Below, in pieces: positions 45,501-58,160 of a stretch of DNA of 64,000 nt. The DNA is taken from positions 1,674,001 through 1,738,000 of the forward strand of contig WWBZ02000016.1 in NCBI GenBank assembly GCA_011503125.2. Direction: 5' to 3'. Below the pieces are notes generated by a model. That model had not been told where the DNA came from. It did not search any database and worked only from the letters and a program-made list of their open reading frames with translations. Position 1 is the first letter of the stretch; the number at the start of each line of letters is the position of its first letter. The stretch is from Botryosphaeria dothidea. Lineage: Eukaryota > Ascomycota > Dothideomycetes > Botryosphaeriales > Botryosphaeriaceae. A program made the translations under genes and the position numbers.

Positions 45501-48437
45501 GTGCATTCTGCGCTGCTTCTCTAGGGTGGTGAAAGGAAGCTGGATTGTAGTAGCGTTGGGCTGCACCAGTCTCTCAAAGAGGGAGACATCCAAAGAGTAT
45601 TGCGCGCCTCGTGGGTGCTCACGCCCTAGATCAAAGCGTTGTATCTGTGGGCGCAGCTGCAGATGGTCTCCTATAAGAATGGCATGCTCAACGGACGGTA
45701 ACATGGCCGTGAGGGTGTGAGACTCCAGGACCTCGCCGGCTTCTTCGCAGATCATGACCTTCGTTCGGATGCGGCGTAAGATGTCAAGATTACGAGCAAG
45801 CCCGCTGGTAGTGATGCCTATGACCTGTGCTTGCTGCAGGCATCGAAGATCCAATTCCATACGATTGCGTTGATACTTGGTCCTGCGGTCGTTGTACTCA
45901 CGAAGTGCCTGAACAAGTTGGTATTGAGCAGTCCCTCGAAGGCGTTGCACCCAGTAATTATGAATCTTCCTCCGTTCGCCATTGGACATTGTTAGAAGAG
46001 GGATGGATTCTAAAGCAGAGATTGGTCGTTGCTGTTGACCTGGAAGGGCAGGAGCGCCTCCACGCAGCCAATCGGACAGGGCGGCTCTTGGGTCACGGCC
46101 AGGGTACTCAAACCCTTCTTCATCCACGTAGCCTCCGAATAGCTCGTCGTGGTGGCTGGGAAGGTAATCATTGAGGTACTGCTTGATGGAAGACCACGAT
46201 TCCGCGAAAGTGAAGGTGTTGATGAGTTTGTGGAGTTCCTTTTCGTCATTCTCCAGCGATCCACCCAGTTCCCATGCTCTTCGTTTCTCTGCCTTAGTGC
46301 CTTCCATCTTTCTGGCCACATTGCGAAGCAAGAGTGGTTCAAGTGCCTCCGATTTAGACCTTGATCCAACACGAATGATCTGACTGACACCGCCGTCGAC
46401 AAGGTGCTCAAGGAGCTGATCCAGGGCGTGATTCGTGTAACACACACAAAGAATCGGACCCAGCTTTGCTTCGGCTCGGTTGTCAAGGAGGACCTTGATA
46501 AGGGCGATTCCAGTGTAGCTTTTTCCCGTTCCGGGAGGACCCTGAATGAGAGCGAGGTTGCGGGAGAGTGCATCCACAACGGCGTGCGCCTGTGCGTCAT
46601 CCAAAGATGAGCCATCAGACAGTTGCTTGATATTGAATGCGCTCTGTGTTGGGAGATGAAGTCTTCTGTTGCCTTCGAGGATTGTGCGAAGATTGAAACG
46701 GAAGCCCGGAGCCCGTGAATATGTCGGAGGTGGTACGTGAACAAGGCCTGATTCCGAATCATCCGGGGCCAAAAACTCTGGGAAGGGAACATCCTCACTC
46801 TTGGCCATTTGCTGTAGGGCTTCGAGAGTGGGTTTGAAAGCTGGAAGCAGAACACCCGGAAACTCCACAAGAGTCATGCGCTGGGGTTTGTGGCAACGTC
46901 GTAGGAGATCATTCGCCGAATGATCATCTTGGACTGCCAAGTTGAGGCTGAGGTATGCCGTTTTGCTATCTGCATGTAGATTAAACTTGCTATCTTTCTT
47001 AGAGCTGTTCTCTTCAGTTTTCGAGGGCTTGGCTGGCTTTTTGTCGTCCATGACGACTGAACAGAAGAGTAGTAGCCCAGTCTTGTCCAATAGACACACC
47101 AACGCGTCCGCTTGCAGACGACGTGTCTTGGACCACCATTCCTGCCTCTTGCTTGCTGTCATTGAGCGTACAGGTCCCGGCTGGTCGAATGCAACCTGGC
47201 ACCGAAGACCATCGCGACGCTCAACCGAGAGGTCTGTCACGTTGACGCCGTAGTAGGTGTACGTGCGAAGACCCTGGCTTCTGCCTCGACGGGTGTTTGT
47301 ATGGCCGTCAGGTTCGTTCATGTGTTGCAGCTCTGACTGGATGACATCTCGGAGCTGACCCACAGTGTCTTCCCGGAGAAGTCGGAAATGACGGTCCAGC
47401 AAACCCTGTATTCCTGCCTTGTGCCAAGTGTCGGGGTCTTTCATGGGGAGATATTCTGGCCTATGCGAATTAACCTCTTCCCAGGTCGGAAGGATCTCGA
47501 TGCGACGGATGTCTTCGTGATCGTTGTCGTGACGTGGTCCCTTCGGGGACAAGGCGCCGGGCGGGTCGATCTGCAGATTAAAGAAAGTTTCCTTGGAGGG
47601 GATCTTTGGAGCGTTCTGTAATTGCGGGATGGCATGGCCTACTCCCAGACGTTGCTGCATTTTTGCCAAGTAGACCGTGGACCGGTAACAAAGTGCTTCA
47701 CCGAGAGCCTCCACGTGCCTGCCATGTGAAGCTGACAGGATTTCAACAAGGTCCCGCAACTCTTTATGGATTGGAGCACCGCCGTTGTGATCGAGAATCA
47801 TAGCGAGCACTTGGAAAGACGCGTTGAATATCTCAACATCGGAAAAGGAAGGGGCATCAGACGGGGCAAATGCTCCTTTCTCCACTAGGACATACAGGAC
47901 GTCGGCAGTGAATGAGAAGACCTTAACAGCGCGTTGTCCGCCGATGCCGTAAAGTGTCGTGAAGATGCCGGCCAGAGGTTGCTCGAGTAGGATGGAGGAC
48001 AGAACGTCAGGATGTGCAAGGGCTTTGAAAAACGGTACATGCTGGCTCAGGAATCTTCGAAGCTTCATCGAACCACTGAGAGATGACATTTCCTGTTCGA
48101 CCATCTCACGGATGCGCGATAGACCACCAGGGGAGGCGAGGCGAGAAATGACATCTTGAAGTGTGCCCGTATCGGAGGAAACAAGCTCAGCACTCTTTTG
48201 GAAGAATTTCGACAGCTCGGGTCCCAGTGGGACCACAGGGTCACCTTCCTTGGGGATCAGAAATCTCCAGGCACGGAACTCAGCCTCAGAGCTTGACACT
48301 TCGCGTTTCTGCCCACTCGGAAGCGAGCGGTGGGTCTGGGCGGAACCAGGATGAGCGGCGTGGGAAAACTTGCAGGAGGCGCCAAACCGGCAGCCTCCTG
48401 GTCGGTTGATGAATCTGCAAGGCTTGGAGCCTGACAT
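42566..48437 (-). CDS. ZNFX1/Hrr1-like NFX1-type zinc finger RNA helicase
   Basis: Exons 44009-48437 and 42566-43941, with a 67-nt intron, give 1934 aa; the splice completes a Cys codon inside a zinc finger (CGHQC). Domains in order: a CCCH finger at residues 7-26 (C7, C16, C22, H26); an Upf1-like SF1 helicase with Walker A GPPGTGKS at about 633-640 and motif II CEEAGE at about 895; GEEAKVVVISLVR and SNRINVLLSRA near the helicase end; an NF-X1 type finger array from about 1200 to 1500 (CGHSCINKCH, CGENCPEKC, CGHTCKNKC and others); a helical region; and an RZ-type finger at about 1876-1910 (GHWYTCARGHPF...CPQCGAAVGG). This full set matches ZNFX1. Relatives act in RNA silencing (S. pombe Hrr1, C. 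elegans ZNFX-1) and antiviral RNA sensing (mammals). It is divergent from the DDX60-like gene. Confidence 0.9.
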
Positions 48438-49526
48438 TGGGGTTTGACAAAGGAGAATGCGGAGAGGAGTAATGGCAGGATTTTGGAGTTCGGAGTTTAT
48501 GAGGATTTGAGGGGATGGGCGTCATGTTAAGTCTCTGCTGGCATCAAAGCGGGTCACCACATGGACGCAGACAAACTATCGGGTTCTAGCAGGCAAAAAT
48601 ACGGTCGGCTGGTGTCTTCCTCGATAGAAGGTGCGTGACATGCCTGTCTCGGGGATCGAATGAAGAAGAATCGGGTGGAGACAATGTCTGAGGCAAGCGC
48701 CAGCAAGCAGGGCGCAAAATGGGCTCAAAGCCGCCTAACGACATATTGATAATTGGATAGGCAAAGATAGCACACCATGAACTGGGTCGCAGTGGCAAGG
48801 ACTCTGCCTTGTCACATTTGCGAAGTGCACAGCCACAGATCTTCTTCAAAGGAGAATAGGCTTGATTCTGTTGCCTATCTTGGGACATTATGGCTGGCAA
48901 ACAATGGAACCACTGCGTATTGAGAAGTTCTGATATGGTTTTTCCTGCTGCCGTTGATGCGAGTGATGCAAACGGGCGGAAAGAATCGTTGGCAGATTTT
49001 GACGCAGGTTGCCGAGGGAGCCTTGTTGGCGTCCAGAAGTCGCGGGTAGGAGCGACAGACAGTCGGCTAAGGCCAGGGGAGATTTGTCTTGTATCGGGCG
49101 AAGTGGCTGCAGCATGTTGGGGTGGATGCGAGGCAAGTGGGGGTGGATGCGAGGCAAGTGTTGGTGGGCGGGGTGAGCGAAGGGCGGCGCGAAAGGTGCA
49201 CGCCGCCTGCGCCACGCACGCGCCGCAACAGGCTGCCCCGGCATGCGCCCGCAGCGGGCCGCACGCTCAGAGCCCCCGTACTTACCTAGCCTTGGCCGGT
49301 GCGCAGCTTGCCGCTTTAGAGTGCATGACAAGCCTATTCGCTTGCGCGCATCTTTAGTAGGGCCTTGCGGGAAGGACAGGTATTTCTGGCCCTGCAGAGC
49401 CTGCATTCCTCCGTCCTCACCAACCAACCTCAAACGCCATCCACGCCCTCACCAACTAACAAACGGCAACATCCAGCTTTCTCGTTCTGCACCACCCGGC
49501 CCAAGCCACCGTCTGCGCCCAGTGTC
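48438..49526. promoter_or_regulatory. Shared divergent promoter region of the two helicase genes
   Basis: The 1089 bp between the two start codons holds no gene I can support. At 49118-49159 a 21-bp unit (GGGTGGATGCGAGGCAAGT core) occurs twice in tandem. No TATA box is obvious. Joint control of the flanking genes is inferred from arrangement only. Confidence 0.55.
49118..49159. repeat. Two tandem 21-bp copies in the divergent promoter
   Basis: GGTGGATGCGAGGCAAGT is repeated without change at a spacing of 21 bp. It could be a duplicated factor-binding site. Confidence 0.7.
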
Positions 49527-52500
49527 ATGGGAAGCAACACCACCCCGCCTGGCTGCGGCGACGTTTACTCAACGCTTCTCTCGCGTCGTGTTGATCTCAT
49601 TGGCGACTACGCCGGCAACGAGCCTTTTCTACTCGACGGAGACTCGTTACTCTTGCACTGCTTTGCTGACGAGAGGTTGGACTTCCAAGGTAAGTGCTGC
49701 GCCTTGGCTTTTGGCGCTCCTTGCTGACTCTTTCAGATGGCTTCCAGCTGTTGCATGCGGTGTGGCTAGTTGAGCGTTTCCTGCGCAATCTGCTCCATCG
49801 CAAATGCAACTTCGACATCGTGTTCTTCGAGGACCACGAAAGTCTGTGCGCCCCTTCTCATGCCGGTGAAGATGACAGGCCCAAGTACCTACTCGCTCGC
49901 GCCGTCATCTTGCGCCACCTGCAGGCCTTCACCACTGATGCTTCTTGTCCCTTCAACGTCATCGTGTTTCCCTCTCTTCAGACTGCATCTTTCAAAGCTT
50001 GTCTGTCGCAGAAGGGCTACATCTTTATCATGATGAACGATGGCGCTGCCGACGACTGCCGCTGTTCTCTTCATCACCAGGATAAGTCCGCTCTCCGTCT
50101 CAACATCGGTGCCGTAATCGGGCACGGTTGCAGCGTTGCCCTGATCAACGGCATTGAGTGGAGGGATACCAAGGCCATCACCGACGTCATCGAAGGTTCC
50201 GCTCGGATGATAAACTTCACCCAGCCCGCAAGCCAAGCCACAGAGCGTCGGGAAAAGATCCCCTTCACGGACCTGTTTGACCATGACAAGTGTCACATTC
50301 TCCTAAAGCGCCACGAGCTCTCAGAAGAACCCATTTCGGAACGCCTTTACCTCGCCGCGGCCACCGCCGGCATCCTTCTGGGTATGGATGACATATCAAG
50401 AGGGCATGTTGCAGCTTTCCTTGCCCATACCGCGATGCAAGATCAGTTTCGCTTGGCCGCACGTCCTTATGCTGCTGCTGAAGCAGAGATTGAGGATTCG
50501 CAGGCATTCCTCCACCGCTTCGCCGACGTCTCCCGTGGCATAATGCACTCCTCTTCCTGGCAAGAGTTTCTGAGCAAGGCCCAACCCAAAGTCGACATCG
50601 GTGACCTGATTGACGGCAGGCTGTTCAGAACCGTCTTACACGATCAAAACCTAATCCATCAGTTGAGCCAAGAGTCAAGAAAGACATTCTGTGACCTCAT
50701 GAGTCTAGTGTCCCAGCTAGCTAGCCAGCAGGAAATTCCCACAAATGTGTGGGATAAATCCGTCTCGCATCAGAACAGTGCACAATCATCACAACCGCAC
50801 CGCAAGCTACTTCCTTTCACTGACAAGGTCTTTGATAAGCACCTTGAGACAATCAAGCTAGACGTTGACGAGGAGGCAACACAACGTTACACAGTCGACA
50901 ACTCAAGGATTTTCCGAGAGGTGACGCATTGGCACAATTCAAAGCGTCCCCTGAACCGCAAAGCCATCATAGTTGCGAAGGACCGCTCCGCATTCTATGC
51001 GCGGCGCCGTGATCAACGATTCATGGCTGAGATGATGGCATATGCAGCCAGTCTGACGAATGCTGTGGGAAAGGTTCTTGAGCCGGAGACCATCGTCATT
51101 CAAGACACCAAGCCATCTGACAAGCACTCGAGCCAAGACAGTAAACAGCACAAGCAGCCCAGCAAGCCCGCTGGTGGAAAGGGAAAACAGAAGAACAAAA
51201 AGCAAGAAATGTTGGACAAGATTGCTGCAGACAAAGAGAGGAAAGAGGTGGAGAACAACTCCAAGGTGTTGGCCGCATGGCATTCTGTTTGTAGGGATAT
51301 CGAGAAGGCGCAGCAGCCTGCAGTGTGCCATGCAAAAGCCCTTCAGTATCTCAACTCCCTTCCCACGTCGAAGTATGATGTCATCCGTACTGAGGTGGAA
51401 CTCTATGCATTGAGCTGTCTGCTTCAGCTTTGGAAGTTGTCAATGACCGCGAACCCAAAATCTCCAAACTACGGGCTTGCTGCCAGAATCTGGGATTCTG
51501 TGGCTCGATTGAAGAATATCCCTGGAATCACTACAACCATGGCATTGAAGATTCGTCAAACTATTGACGCTCTGGAGCTCCCATTCTCATTTGGAAATGG
51601 AGACTCTCCGGACCGGAAGCTCCCGTTCGAATTTGCCTTGGGTCCAGCCAAAACCGCCAGCTTGAGCATCCCTCTTCCTTCAAAAGAGTTTCAATTGATG
51701 CATTGCGGTCCCTACTTCGATCGAAAGATGGATTCCGCACCTGACGATCGTGTTCCCTTCCTCCCAGATGGTTGGCAACGCAAGGTCCTGGATGTCATTG
51801 ACTCCGAGAAGAGCCTGTTTGTCGTCGCTCCTACAAGTGCAGGTAAAACCTTCATCTCTTTCTATGCCATGAAGAAGGTCCTCGAAGACTCAAACGAGGG
51901 GGTCCTTGTTTATGTTGCTCCGACCAAAGCCCTGGTCAACCAGATTGCTGCTGAGATCCAGGCGCGCTTCTCCAAATTCTACAAGCATGCTGGGAAGTCT
52001 GTCTGGGGTATCCACACTCGTGACTATCGGGTCAACAACGCCACTGGCTGTCAGGTCCTTGTGACCGTACCGCACATCCTTCAAACCATGCTCCTGGCCC
52101 CGGCTAACGCCAACTCTTGGTCATGCCGAATCAAGCGCATTGTCTTTGACGAAGTTCATTGCATTGGTCAGGCTGATGACGGTATCGTTTGGGAGCAGCT
52201 GCTCTTGCTCGCACCGTGCCCAATCATCGCTCTGTCGGCTACGGTCGGGAACCCTCAGGAGTTCTACAACTGGTTGGCTTCTGCGCAAAAGGCCAGCGGG
52301 ATTGACCTTGTGATGGTCCATCACCCCCATCGCTATTCTGAGCTGCGAAAATTCATCTACGTGCCACCCAAGGAGTTCAAGTTTTCCCAGCTCCCTGTCG
52401 CTCCGATCGTTGCGCGTATCGGCCTTGACAAGGATGAGAATTTCAGGTTCGTCCATCCGGCAAGCAGTCTGGTCAACCGCTCTCGTGGCATTCCGGATGA

Positions 52501-54832
52501 CTTTTCGCTGGAGGCACGCGACTGCTACACCCTGTGGAAGTCAATGAAGTCTCACGAAAGTGAAACACACAAGGTCCCAGCCTCACTCAACCCTGAAGTC
52601 GCCTTGCCCGAAGTGATCACACAGGCCGACATCATCAAATGGACTCATTCTCTGAAGCAGCTTCTGAAAAATTGGATGGATGATGACGCTTCCCCGTTCG
52701 CCGATGTGATCAATGAGCTCGGCCATGAGGTGTACGATCTGGAAGCACAAGGTGACACCCATCTCGATCTGGAAAATCTCACAGAGTCAGTGATGCCGCT
52801 CCTCTACCATTTGCAGGAACAATCAGCTCTCCCGGCAATCCTCTTCAACTACGATCGCACCAACTGTGAGGCCATTTGCCAGCATATCTTGAGCCAGCTG
52901 AAGAAGGCAGAGGAAGAATGGAAAGAGACCTCGCCTGTATGGGCAAAGAAGATGGCAGGCTGGGAGGCATGGAAGAAGAACCGGAAAGGCGCGTCCAAGA
53001 AAGGCCCGGCGAAGAAATCCTCCAACGCGCAGGAGGATGGTATGGGAAAGGCCGACCTTGAGAGAGAAGCTGCCTCCATGGAAGCGGATTCTTGGGAGAG
53101 CTTCGACCCGAACGCTCCTATTGATGGATTCCACTTCACAGACAGGACAAAGCTCATGCAATCTCAGCTGGAAGAATACGCTGATGAACTCCGTTGGCGG
53201 GGTGTTCCGGATTCATTGATCGAGGCTTTGTCGCGCGGAGTCGGCGTCCACCATGCGGGTATGAACAGGAAGTATCGTCACGTCGTCGAGTTACTCTTCA
53301 GAAGGGGCTATCTACGTGTCATAGTCGCTACTGGTACCTTGGCACTGGGTATCAACATGCCCTGCAAAACGGTCGTCTTCTGCGGAGACTCGATCTTCCT
53401 CACCGCTCTCAATTTCCGCCAAGCCGCAGGTCGTGCCGGCCGCAGAGGATTTGACGTTCTGGGCAATGTCGTCTTCCACGGCATCCCCGTCTCCAAGGTT
53501 CGCCAACTACTGAGTTCCCGCCTCCCTGATCTCACGGGCCATTTTCCCATCACTACCACTCTGGTCCTAAGGTTGAGCACACTGCTTTCTGAGTCCAAGT
53601 ATTCAGCATTTGCCACTCGATCCGTCGATGCACTTCTCTCACAGCCTCGCTTATACCTGGGCGGAGAGGAGAACCGCATGACAGTCCTGCACCACCTCCG
53701 CTTCTCAATTGAGTACCTGCGGAGACAATTTCTCCTTGACCAGTCCGGTCAGCCGCTCAACTTTGCCGGCTGCGTCTCACACCTGTACTATACGGAAAAC
53801 TCGAACTTTGCCTTCCATGCTCTACTCAAGGAGGGATACTTTCACCATCTCTGCGCTGGCATACGCCGCAACCCACAAAGTACAGAGCGAATCACCAGGA
53901 CGCTGATGCTTGTTCTGGCTCACATCTTCGGAAGAGTCTTCTGTCGGCAGGTTGACCAAGAATTCATAGAGGAAGTGATCAAAAACTCGCCATCCAGCGT
54001 CTTCCTCCCGCCGCTCCCCGACGACGCAGCAGCCATCCTGCAAGGGCACAACAAGGAGACTCTCGACATCTTCAGCAACTACGTCCGCACGTTCGCCGAA
54101 CAACACATCGCCGAAGACGACTGCACGCTCCCGCTCTCTGGCGTCAAATTCGGTGGCGCGGACGACAACGGCGCCGTCGTCCCCCAGGTCCGCTCCCACT
54201 TCGTCGCCCTCTCCGGCCACGGCGACGAGTTCAGCTCGGTCTCGGAGCTGTGCAGCACCGTCCGCACCGGCATTTTCCTCGAGGAAGCCGTCATCCCGCA
54301 CGTGTCGCTGGACCCGGAGCTCCCGCTCAACGCGTACCTGCTCGACTTCTTCAAGCACGGCGACATCACTGCGCTCGTGGAGGCGAACAAGATCAAGAAG
54401 GGCGAGGTGTGGTTCGTGCTGAACGACTTCTCGATGGTCTTGGCGACGATCATCACCAGTCTGACGAACTTCGTCGCGCAGGGCGCAGAGGGCGATGAGG
54501 ATGGTTTGGGGGCCGTGGGTGATGGGGATGCGAGGGAGGAGCAGCTGGAGGACGGGCTTTGCGAGGCCGAGGCGCCGAAGGAGCCGGAGAAGGCTCTGCC
54601 CGTTCAGGTCAAGAAAGCGAAGAAGCAGGTGGTTGCCGAGAGCTGGGACGATGGTAGCGAGGATGAAGACACGGATGGCGGCGAAAAGGATGCCGCGGAC
54701 GGATCCTCGGATTGGGATGCGAAGACGCCGGGATGGGAGGATGGCGGAGAGGGGAACTTGCTGGATGTTTTGGAGGCATTCAAGAAGCTGGCTGAAGAGT
54801 TCAATGAGAAGTTCAAGGCTACATGGTCTTGA
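49527..54832 (+). CDS. DDX60-like Ski2-family DEAD/DEAH-box RNA helicase
   Basis: Exon 1 (49527-49689) and exon 2 (49737-54832), joined over a 47-nt intron, give 1752 aa. The N-terminal 230 residues (FLLDGDSLLLHCF, FDIVFFEDHE) resemble the PIN-like domain of DDX60 proteins. Residues about 495-525 are a Lys-rich linker. The SF2 helicase core has VAPTSAGKT (about 752-760), DEVH (859), SATVG after it, and QAAGRAGRRG (about 1285). Inside the core is a Lys/Glu-rich insertion (KKNRKGASKKGPAKK), as is common in this family. The C terminus ends with an acidic, disordered region and the helical AFKKLAEEFNEKF. Animal DDX60 supports antiviral RNA responses; fungal members are uncharacterised. ATG 49527 is chosen because the frame upstream of the splice starts there and the PIN core needs exon 1. 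Confidence 0.9.
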
Positions 54833-56981
54833 GGGGGGTGGCTGACGTCGACGTGCAGGCGCTCGCTGCGCTTTCAAATTTTCCTACAGAACATTAAGCT
54901 TAGGCCGGACATTCTTTGCGTGCCGTTAAGCGATCATCAGGTTATCTTTGTCGGTTATGCTTTTTTCGATAAAGCAACTGAACCCCTCTGCTCAAGGATG
55001 AGCGATGTTCTATTCATTTACTCTACGGCTGAACTCCGGGTAGCTGGCCAACGTGAGATTCGAGTGCTGAGCCCTCTTTAGGGTTGCCAAAATGGACCGA
55101 AAATAGAGTAGACACATAAACTGCGATTTCTGATCACGAAGAAGCGAAGCTCGTACTGCGTGGATAGAGAAACTGCCGGATGGTGGGTTATCCGGCGTCC
55201 ATCGTTTCAGACACACTCAGCTTCGGCAACAAGGCCCGGAAAGCGCATAAGTAACAAGCTTATTTTCACGTCGCTCCCTGCATCTAACAGCGGAATGTGA
55301 TATTTCGCAGGCCGCATGAACTCCGAAGCGAGCGGATGTCTCATAAGGCTGTTGTCTTTTCTTCCCCTGCGTTAGTGTTTCTGTCCATCATCCGAGAGCT
55401 TCCACGTCCCTGGTTCGAGTTCTTCCCTCGCCACGCCGCTCATAGCCTGTATTTTCCGTTACGACAAGGGATACCGCTCTATTCACATCCTCGAGGCACA
55501 TGGATTCTGATCTCCTTTTGCCCTCTTACCGAATGTTGCATTTTTCTTTTTCTTTTTTTTCCTTCTGTTCTTCCGAATGAGCAAAAGACTAGACAGCAAA
55601 TGTGGAACCCATCGTTTCTCGTAATAAATTTTTATCGCGGCTCTGTCTCTCGATATCCCTCCACCTCCCTGTGTGAATGGTCACGAAGAAGCTTCTATAC
55701 GCCACTGCCGAGCTAGTACGCCACTGCGGCGAAACTCTATCGTATACTATACGACACTGCCTGTAGTCGTGAGTTCCTTGGCCCCTGCTCTCTATTCCGC
55801 CATCTCTCCTCCCGGCAGCCGCGCTTCGCGTAAGTAGCCAATCACTTTCCCCAGCACTATTAATCGGAGACGAAGCCATGTCGGCATCACCAAATGGGAT
55901 TCACTCCAAAGACACCTAGGTGTTTTACCCTTGTATTGCGCAAGTCCGGCCCTCAATCATTATCAGCCCACAGCATCGTAATTGAATATCCTGGTGTTTC
56001 TCTGCCGTCCTCTCCCCGTGAACCTGGAAGGCTCAGCACCCGGGAAACAACCTGCCGGATGCCGTCAATTGATCTCGCAGAGACAATTATCCTGTGATAA
56101 AGGCACATGAAAGGGGATCGTCCTATGTGCCAGGCTCTTATTACAACTGACGGCCCATCCCGAGTTTTCTTTGCCTGAACGTAGCACTGTACTGTGTTCT
56201 GGAACGGCCAAGAACTTGAACCCAGAGCTTGAGTATTCATGCATACACTGGCCATGTGGGCAGGCTAGTCCCTCAATTTAAGGTACGTCATGGCAGTCGC
56301 TTGTTGAATCATGCTCCGCCTGCTTGACCCTGCTGAGAGCCCCGGCTTTGACTTGCCGGTCCGTCTCCCGTTTCTCAACTATTCTTGGCAACCACATTTG
56401 TGACTATCAGAGGTTTCCGCCCACCGGAGAATTGGTGATGATCTGCGGAACCCTCATGCCGGCCTCGGAGCCGCTTCATCTTCGGCGTTGTCGCGCATCC
56501 TCGGAGGTCAACACCTTCTTTTTCCCGGAAGTTTGTTCAATTAAACATCTTATGCGTACCGGCCACACCCTTGGACCGTTTATACTTGTTTAAACGGATA
56601 GTCGGCTATTGAATTGCATACCATCGTGAACCGCGAGAGACGTGGTTTTTGGATGGCCATCTTGACGTTGTTGCCAGGGTGGTCTTAGACCTGTGAGCAA
56701 TCCTATGTCTGCATTATGTATTGTCTCTTCAGAAACACTCCCAAGCAGAGACAGATCCTCTTCATCAAACTGTCTCCTGACTGATTAAAACAACAGGCTA
56801 TCATTGATCAGAAATGCCAAGGCACGCATCAAGGGGCATGACTTATGGAGTACATCGTCCAGGGCTCAACGGGTCTACGCGGCTCAGCCTTAAGCCCTTG
56901 CGCTACTATTTCGAGGATTCGACAGTGACCTTCGACTGTCTAGAGAACTGATCGAAAGGCTTCGAAGTTGTCCAGCTCGTC
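54833..56981. other. Gene-poor region
   Basis: About 2.1 kb between the DDX60-like gene and the NLP gene. Frames are short and shadowed on both strands. T-rich runs at about 55,540-55,565 are low-complexity. No gene or RNA gene seen. Confidence 0.45.
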
Positions 56982-56989
56982 TATATAAG
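56982..56989 (+). promoter_or_regulatory. TATA box of the NLP gene
   Basis: TATATAAG 77 nt before the ATG at 57059, followed by a CA-rich leader typical of strongly expressed fungal secreted proteins. Confidence 0.6.
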
Positions 56990-57058
56990 GGCAGGCGGCT
57001 TGCACTCCAAACACTGCAAGACAACCATCCAGTCCAACAACTTCCAGCAACTCACACC

Positions 57059-57841
57059 ATGCTGTTCAACACTCTCGTTACTCTCTTCGCCACTGCTGCA
57101 TGCGCCGCCCCCGCCCATCTGGAGGCACGCGGCACAGTACCCCACGACTCGCTTAGCCCTCACGCCGAGGAGATCAGAGCCGGCGCCGAGGGCGAAGCCA
57201 TCAAGAAGTTTGAGCCATACCTCCACATCGCCTCCGGCTGCCAGCCGTACCCAGCCGTCAACGAAAACGGGGACATCAGGTGAGCCCCCACAGACCGCCA
57301 CACCCCATGCCTCCACATAACTAACCTCAACCCCAGCGGCGGCCTCCAAGACACGGGCAGCTCCACCGGTGGCTGCAAGGACGAAAGCAAAGGGCAGACG
57401 TACGTGCGCGGTGGCGCGTACCGGGGCCGCTACGCCATCATGTACGCGTGGTACTTCCCGAAGGACCAGCCCAACGACGGCGACATCGCCGGCGGCCACC
57501 GGCACGACTGGGAGCACATTGTCGTGTGGATCGACGACGCCGCCAAAACCGACCCGACGCTCCTCGGCGCGGCCGCCTCCAGCCACAGCGGCTACACGAC
57601 GACGAAGACGCCGCAGACGCGCGACGGTACGCACCCGCAGGTCGAGTACTTTACGAACTTCCCGACGAATCACGAGCTGCAGTTCAAGACGAGTCCGGGG
57701 AAGGAGTATGCGATGTGGGATTGGGAGGTGATGAAGGATGTGGTGAAGAATGCGCTGAATGCGGCGAAGTTTGGGGATGCGAATTGTCCGTTCATTGATG
57801 CGAATTGGGAGCCGAAGCTGGAGAAAGCTTGGGTGGAGTAG
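57059..57841 (+). CDS. Necrosis- and ethylene-inducing-like protein (NLP, NPP1 domain)
   Basis: Exons 57059-57279 and 57337-57841, with a 57-nt intron carrying a CTAAC branch site, give 241 aa. Residues 1-17 form a signal peptide. The NPP1 domain fills the rest: the conserved heptapeptide GHRHDWE lies at about 127-133 and includes the metal-contacting His and Glu residues; two cysteines ahead of it (SGCQPYP and GGCKDES) fit the type 1 NLP disulfide. AIMYAWYFPKDQP is the usual strand before the heptapeptide. Known type 1 NLPs are secreted and damage dicot plasma membranes by binding sphingolipids; many fungal copies are not cytolytic. The gene looks intact. Activity cannot be told from sequence. 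Confidence 0.92.
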
Positions 57842-58160
57842 ATAGTTCCAGTATAGCTTGCACTAGGTCTGATGTTTTGACACGGTTCCCTTTTTTTTAC
57901 TAATTATCTGCGGCGTTGGAAAATATAGATACTTTTATTTCCTTGGAATAAATAGAGAATAGCAACACGCAGAAAACACAATGACATTGGTTTAATTTCT
58001 ATCCGCCACTTCTACTTGGTGGCATCTCCATCATCTAAAAAAATCTAGCGATGTGTTCAAACATGGCGAATGGCCGTTGGTTTGCAAGCAAACGCTAGTA
58101 TCGCCAGTCCTCCTTTCGAAGGGCCAGTCGCCGAAACCAGAATACACATGGAACGCTCCA
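57842..58160. terminator. Convergent 3' region between NLP and SDR genes
   Basis: About 320 bp, AT-rich at 57,890-57,970 (TTTTTTTA, AATAAATAG), where both transcripts probably end. Polyadenylation sites are inferred from composition only. Confidence 0.4.

Noticed and set aside
53822..54877. 351-codon reverse frame
   Set aside because: Antisense shadow of the DDX60-like C terminus.
55403..55425. GGTTCGAGTTC, resembling a tRNA B box
   Set aside because: No A box or cloverleaf could be found at the proper distance upstream.
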